Source: JANMEX01 sp031423755
GTDB taxonomy: Bacteria > Pseudomonadota > Alphaproteobacteria > Rhizobiales > Rhizobiaceae
DNA length: 7,627 nt
Assembly (NCBI GenBank): GCA_031423755.1
Contig: JANPGC010000259.1
Coordinates: 1 to 7,627, forward strand
Direction: 5' to 3'
Shown here: piece by piece, positions 5,703 through 7,627 of the stretch
Numbering within the stretch: position 1 is the stretch's first letter
Layout: each line of letters opens with the position of its first letter
The notes under the pieces: generated by a model
Told to the model about the DNA's origin: nothing
The model's database searches: none
The model's input: only the letters and a program-made list of their open reading frames with translations
Made by a program: the position numbers and the translations under genes

Positions 5703-7070
5703 ATGGCATCATCTTACGGACTGGAAGACTCAAATCTGAACCTGCCGCCGGAGGCTCTGACGGGCAGCCTTCGCGACTATCGTGAACCGGGCGGACGGGA
5801 TCTGCTCAACCGCGCAGACGGCTTCTATGCCTGGCAGGACCTGCGCCGCCAGCATCAATTGTGGCCTTACTCGAAGTCCACCGACACTGCGCCAAAGACG
5901 ACATGCATTGCGCGTGATGACCTTGGCGGCATCGTCGAGGGCGTCAATTTCGCGTCGCAAGACTATCTGAGCCTCTCGTCGCACCCGCATGTGAAAGAAG
6001 CCGCCATTGAGGCCGTCAAGCAGTATGGCGTCCACAGCGCCGGCTCTGCGGCATTGCTCGGCAACACCAAAAATTCGCTGATCCTCGAGAAAACCATCTC
6101 GAACTTCACCGGCGGCCGCGAAATCGTCCTGTACCCGACCGGATGGTCGGCAGGGTTTGCCGCAGTGCAGGGATTTGTGCGCACCAACGATCATGTTGTG
6201 CTGGATGTGCTTGCGCACTCCTGCCTTCAGGAAGGCGCACGTGCCGCGACCGGCAACATCCACTTTCATGGCCATCTGAATGTGAAGGGCCTTGAACGCC
6301 GCCTTCAGAAAATCCGGGCGAACGATACCGAAAATGCAATCCTCGTGGTCACCGAAAGCCTGTTCTCGATGCATTCGGACACGCCGGACATCCACGCGCT
6401 GAAGGCGGTCTGCACTGAATACGGCGCGACGCTGCTGGTTGACTGCGCGCATGATTTCGGCTGCATCGGTGATGACGGCCTCGGCCACATCGGCCTGCAG
6501 AATGCCATGGAATGCGCTGATATCGTCATCGGTTCTTTCTCCAAGACGTTTGCATCCAACGGCGGCTTTATCGCCGTGCGCAACCGCGCCCAGAAAGAGT
6601 ATCTCAAATATTATTCTGCAACGCAGACCTTCTCGAACGCCCTGTCGCCGGTTCAGGCTGCGTCAGTTCAAGCCGCGTTCGACATCGTCGCCTCGCAGGA
6701 GGGCCGCGACCGCCGCCGCTCGCTGATGGACAACATTCTCTACATGCGAGCGGAAATGGGCAAGATGGGCCTGGAAACGCTCGGCGACCCGTCGCCAATC
6801 GTGCCGGTCCGGGTCGGCACCGAAGGTCAGGCGCGAATCGCATCTTGGCGCTTGAACGAGCTTGGCGCCATTGCCAATCTGGTCGAATATCCGGCCGTGC
6901 CGCAGGGCGGGGCGCGTTTCCGGGTGCAAGTGATGGCAAATCACACGCATCAGGAAATTGACCTTCTAATCAAAGCCATGGTAAAAGCGATGCAGTTGGC
7001 CGAAGCGGACTTCCGCCCCTACCGCTCGGTGGCAACGATTGCACAGCAGCCTGTGAAGGTTGCCGCGTGA
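5703..7070 (+). CDS. PLP-dependent alpha-oxoamine synthase (AONS/KBL/ALAS/SPT/CqsA superfamily), specificity unknown
   Basis: A 455-aa cytosolic fold-type I PLP enzyme of the family that joins an amino acid to an acyl-CoA or acyl-ACP with loss of CO2 or as a lyase. The cofactor set is visible. His172 (in L-A-H-S) should stack over the PLP ring, Ser222 follows in E-S-L-F-S, and Asp247 and His250 lie in D-C-A-H. Lys281 in S-F-S-K-T-F-A-S is the Schiff-base lysine, and Arg405/Arg407 in A-R-F-R-V should hold the substrate carboxylate. The N-terminal stretch before the core fold (about 80 residues to N-F-A-S-Q-D-Y-L) is longer than in AONS or KBL, and the tail after about 435 is also extended. The run H-S-C-L-Q-E-G-A-R recalls the H-x-x-L-x-E-G-A-R that I remember from the autoinducer synthase CqsA, but the evidence is too thin to name it. 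No biotin, heme, threonine or sphingolipid gene is in view. It is co-transcribed with the receiver gene 15 bp downstream. The ATG at 5703 has AGGGGG at 11-base spacing. Confidence 0.93.
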   Translation: MASSYGLEDSNLNLPPEALTGSLRDYREPGGRDLLNRADGFYAWQDLRRQHQLWPYSKSTDTAPKTTCIARDDLGGIVEGVNFASQDYLSLSSHPHVKEAAIEAVKQYGVHSAGSAALLGNTKNSLILEKTISNFTGGREIVLYPTGWSAGFAAVQGFVRTNDHVVLDVLAHSCLQEGARAATGNIHFHGHLNVKGLERRLQKIRANDTENAILVVTESLFSMHSDTPDIHALKAVCTEYGATLLVDCAHDFGCIGDDGLGHIGLQNAMECADIVIGSFSKTFASNGGFIAVRNRAQKEYLKYYSATQTFSNALSPVQAASVQAAFDIVASQEGRDRRRSLMDNILYMRAEMGKMGLETLGDPSPIVPVRVGTEGQARIASWRLNELGAIANLVEYPAVPQGGARFRVQVMANHTHQEIDLLIKAMVKAMQLAEADFRPYRSVATIAQQPVKVAA

Positions 7071-7074
7071 CCTT

Positions 7075-7080
7075 TGGGGA
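7075..7080 (+). promoter_or_regulatory. Ribosome binding site that decides the receiver start
   Basis: TGGGGA lies five bases before the ATG at 7086. The frame also opens with a TTG at 7074, but that codon overlaps this site and adds only M-G-I-K, so the ATG is preferred. Confidence 0.6.
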
Positions 7081-7085
7081 TAAAA

Positions 7086-7481
7086 ATGACGCCAACATTA
7101 TTGGCCGTGGACGATGACGCATCTTCAGCCGAGCTGATTGTCCGCATCGCGGAGCGTTGCGGGTTCGAAGCATTTGCAACTTCGGACCCGAGGGGGGTGC
7201 TGGAATTGATCCGGCAGTTGAATCCCGCAATTGTGTCAATCGATGTGCGCATGCCGAACATTGATGCTGACGGTCTGCTTGCGTTGCTGGCGGAAAAGGG
7301 CTTTCCCGGGAAAATCCTGATCGTCAGCGGTCAGGATTCCGATACGCTCCGCCAAGTCGCGAACAATGGCGAGATGCTCGGCCTCGCCCGCCCTGAAACA
7401 ATGCAAAAGCCGATCGACATCCAGCAGCTGCGCCAGTTTCTCGGTAACATCTGGAAAGAGATCAAGCCGCAAGTGGCTTGA
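7086..7481 (+). CDS. Single-domain response regulator (CheY-like receiver)
   Basis: A 131-aa protein that is a receiver domain and nothing else. The full phosphorylation set is present: the acidic triad Asp9-Asp10-Asp11, phospho-acceptor Asp53 (in V-S-I-D-V-R-M-P), switch Ser81 (in L-I-V-S-G) and Lys108 followed by Pro109 (in Q-K-P-I-D). It should therefore be phosphorylated by a histidine kinase and act through protein contacts, since it has no DNA-binding or enzymatic output domain. No histidine kinase is in the window. It is the second gene of the synthase operon: 15 bp separate the synthase stop from this ATG, and the pair ends in a terminator. It may relay a signal tied to the synthase product or control the synthase itself, but the sequence does not show which. 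It is too short to be an LqsR-type regulator, which carries a further domain. Confidence 0.93.
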   Translation: MTPTLLAVDDDASSAELIVRIAERCGFEAFATSDPRGVLELIRQLNPAIVSIDVRMPNIDADGLLALLAEKGFPGKILIVSGQDSDTLRQVANNGEMLGLARPETMQKPIDIQQLRQFLGNIWKEIKPQVA

Positions 7482-7501
7482 TCTCAAAATGCCGGACACT
7501 C

Positions 7502-7537
7502 AAAAAAAGCCGCTGTGCCGCACGCACGGCGGCTTTT
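7502..7537 (+). terminator. Rho-independent terminator of the synthase-receiver operon
   Basis: AAAAGCCGC (7505-7513) pairs with GCGGCTTTT (7529-7537). The stem continues through a T-G wobble and GTGC/GCAC to a five-base loop, about 14 bp in all. It is preceded by an A-run and ends in TTTT. It begins about 20 bases after the receiver stop, so it closes the two-gene unit. The A-run at 7502-7508 would serve as a T-tail for minus-strand transcripts from the right, so it may work in both directions. Confidence 0.85.
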
Positions 7538-7627
7538 CGCGTGCGGCATACCGGCGAAAATGCGTTGCCCTATAGCGTCGGGCGTTAAAATGGGATCGGA
7601 TTGGACGCCGGATTTCCGTGTCCCGGC
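7538..7627. other. Right-edge sequence with no assignable gene
   Basis: A plus-strand frame opens at ATG 7560 and runs off the edge (23 codons seen), but it has no good ribosome site and no recognisable residues. Two minus-strand frames are also open for part of the stretch. The sequence could be leader DNA of a gene to the right or the end of a convergent gene; neither can be supported. Confidence 0.3.

Noticed and set aside
5730..6488. A 252-codon minus-strand open frame opposite the synthase
   Set aside because: The plus strand here carries the conserved PLP-enzyme sequence, and the antisense product has no recognisable motif or ribosome site.
7086..7481. LqsR orthologue
   Set aside because: The protein is a bare receiver of 131 residues, whereas LqsR carries a further C-terminal domain.

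Overview
The window reads as chromosomal DNA of an alphaproteobacterium, most likely from the Rhizobiales/Hyphomicrobiales. The grounds are moderately high GC with alphaproteobacterial-looking codon use, a small Omp25/Omp31-type outer-membrane barrel, a membrane PAS-GGDEF-EAL protein, and a GC-rich dispersed palindromic element of a kind common in these genomes. The genus cannot be fixed from the sequence.

Layout, left to right. Positions 1-275 hold no confident gene: a 16-bp motif repeated at 48-bp spacing at the left edge, then a 172-bp composite inverted repeat (82-253). Three minus-strand genes follow. They are a 616-aa membrane-anchored coiled-coil protein of unknown function (276-2126), a 202-aa secreted outer-membrane barrel protein (2261-2869) with its own terminator (2207-2234), and an 802-aa multi-pass membrane PAS-GGDEF-EAL cyclic-di-GMP enzyme (3043-5451). 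A 251-bp intergenic region rich in small dyads separates this last gene from a divergent plus-strand pair. The pair is a 455-aa PLP-dependent alpha-oxoamine synthase (5703-7070) and, 15 bp behind it, a 131-aa single-domain receiver protein (7086-7481). A strong hairpin terminator (7502-7537) closes the pair. The last 90 bases hold nothing that can be assigned.

The most interesting unit is the synthase-receiver operon facing a cyclic-di-GMP enzyme. Alpha-oxoamine synthases condense an amino acid with an acyl thioester. The family covers biotin, heme, threonine and sphingolipid enzymes and also CqsA/LqsA, which make diffusible alpha-hydroxyketone signals. A synthase followed directly by a phospho-receiver, with none of the biotin, heme, threonine or sphingolipid partner genes in view, fits a signalling or regulated-lipid role better than housekeeping metabolism. 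The product cannot be read from the sequence, and the link to the neighbouring cyclic-di-GMP enzyme is inference from position.
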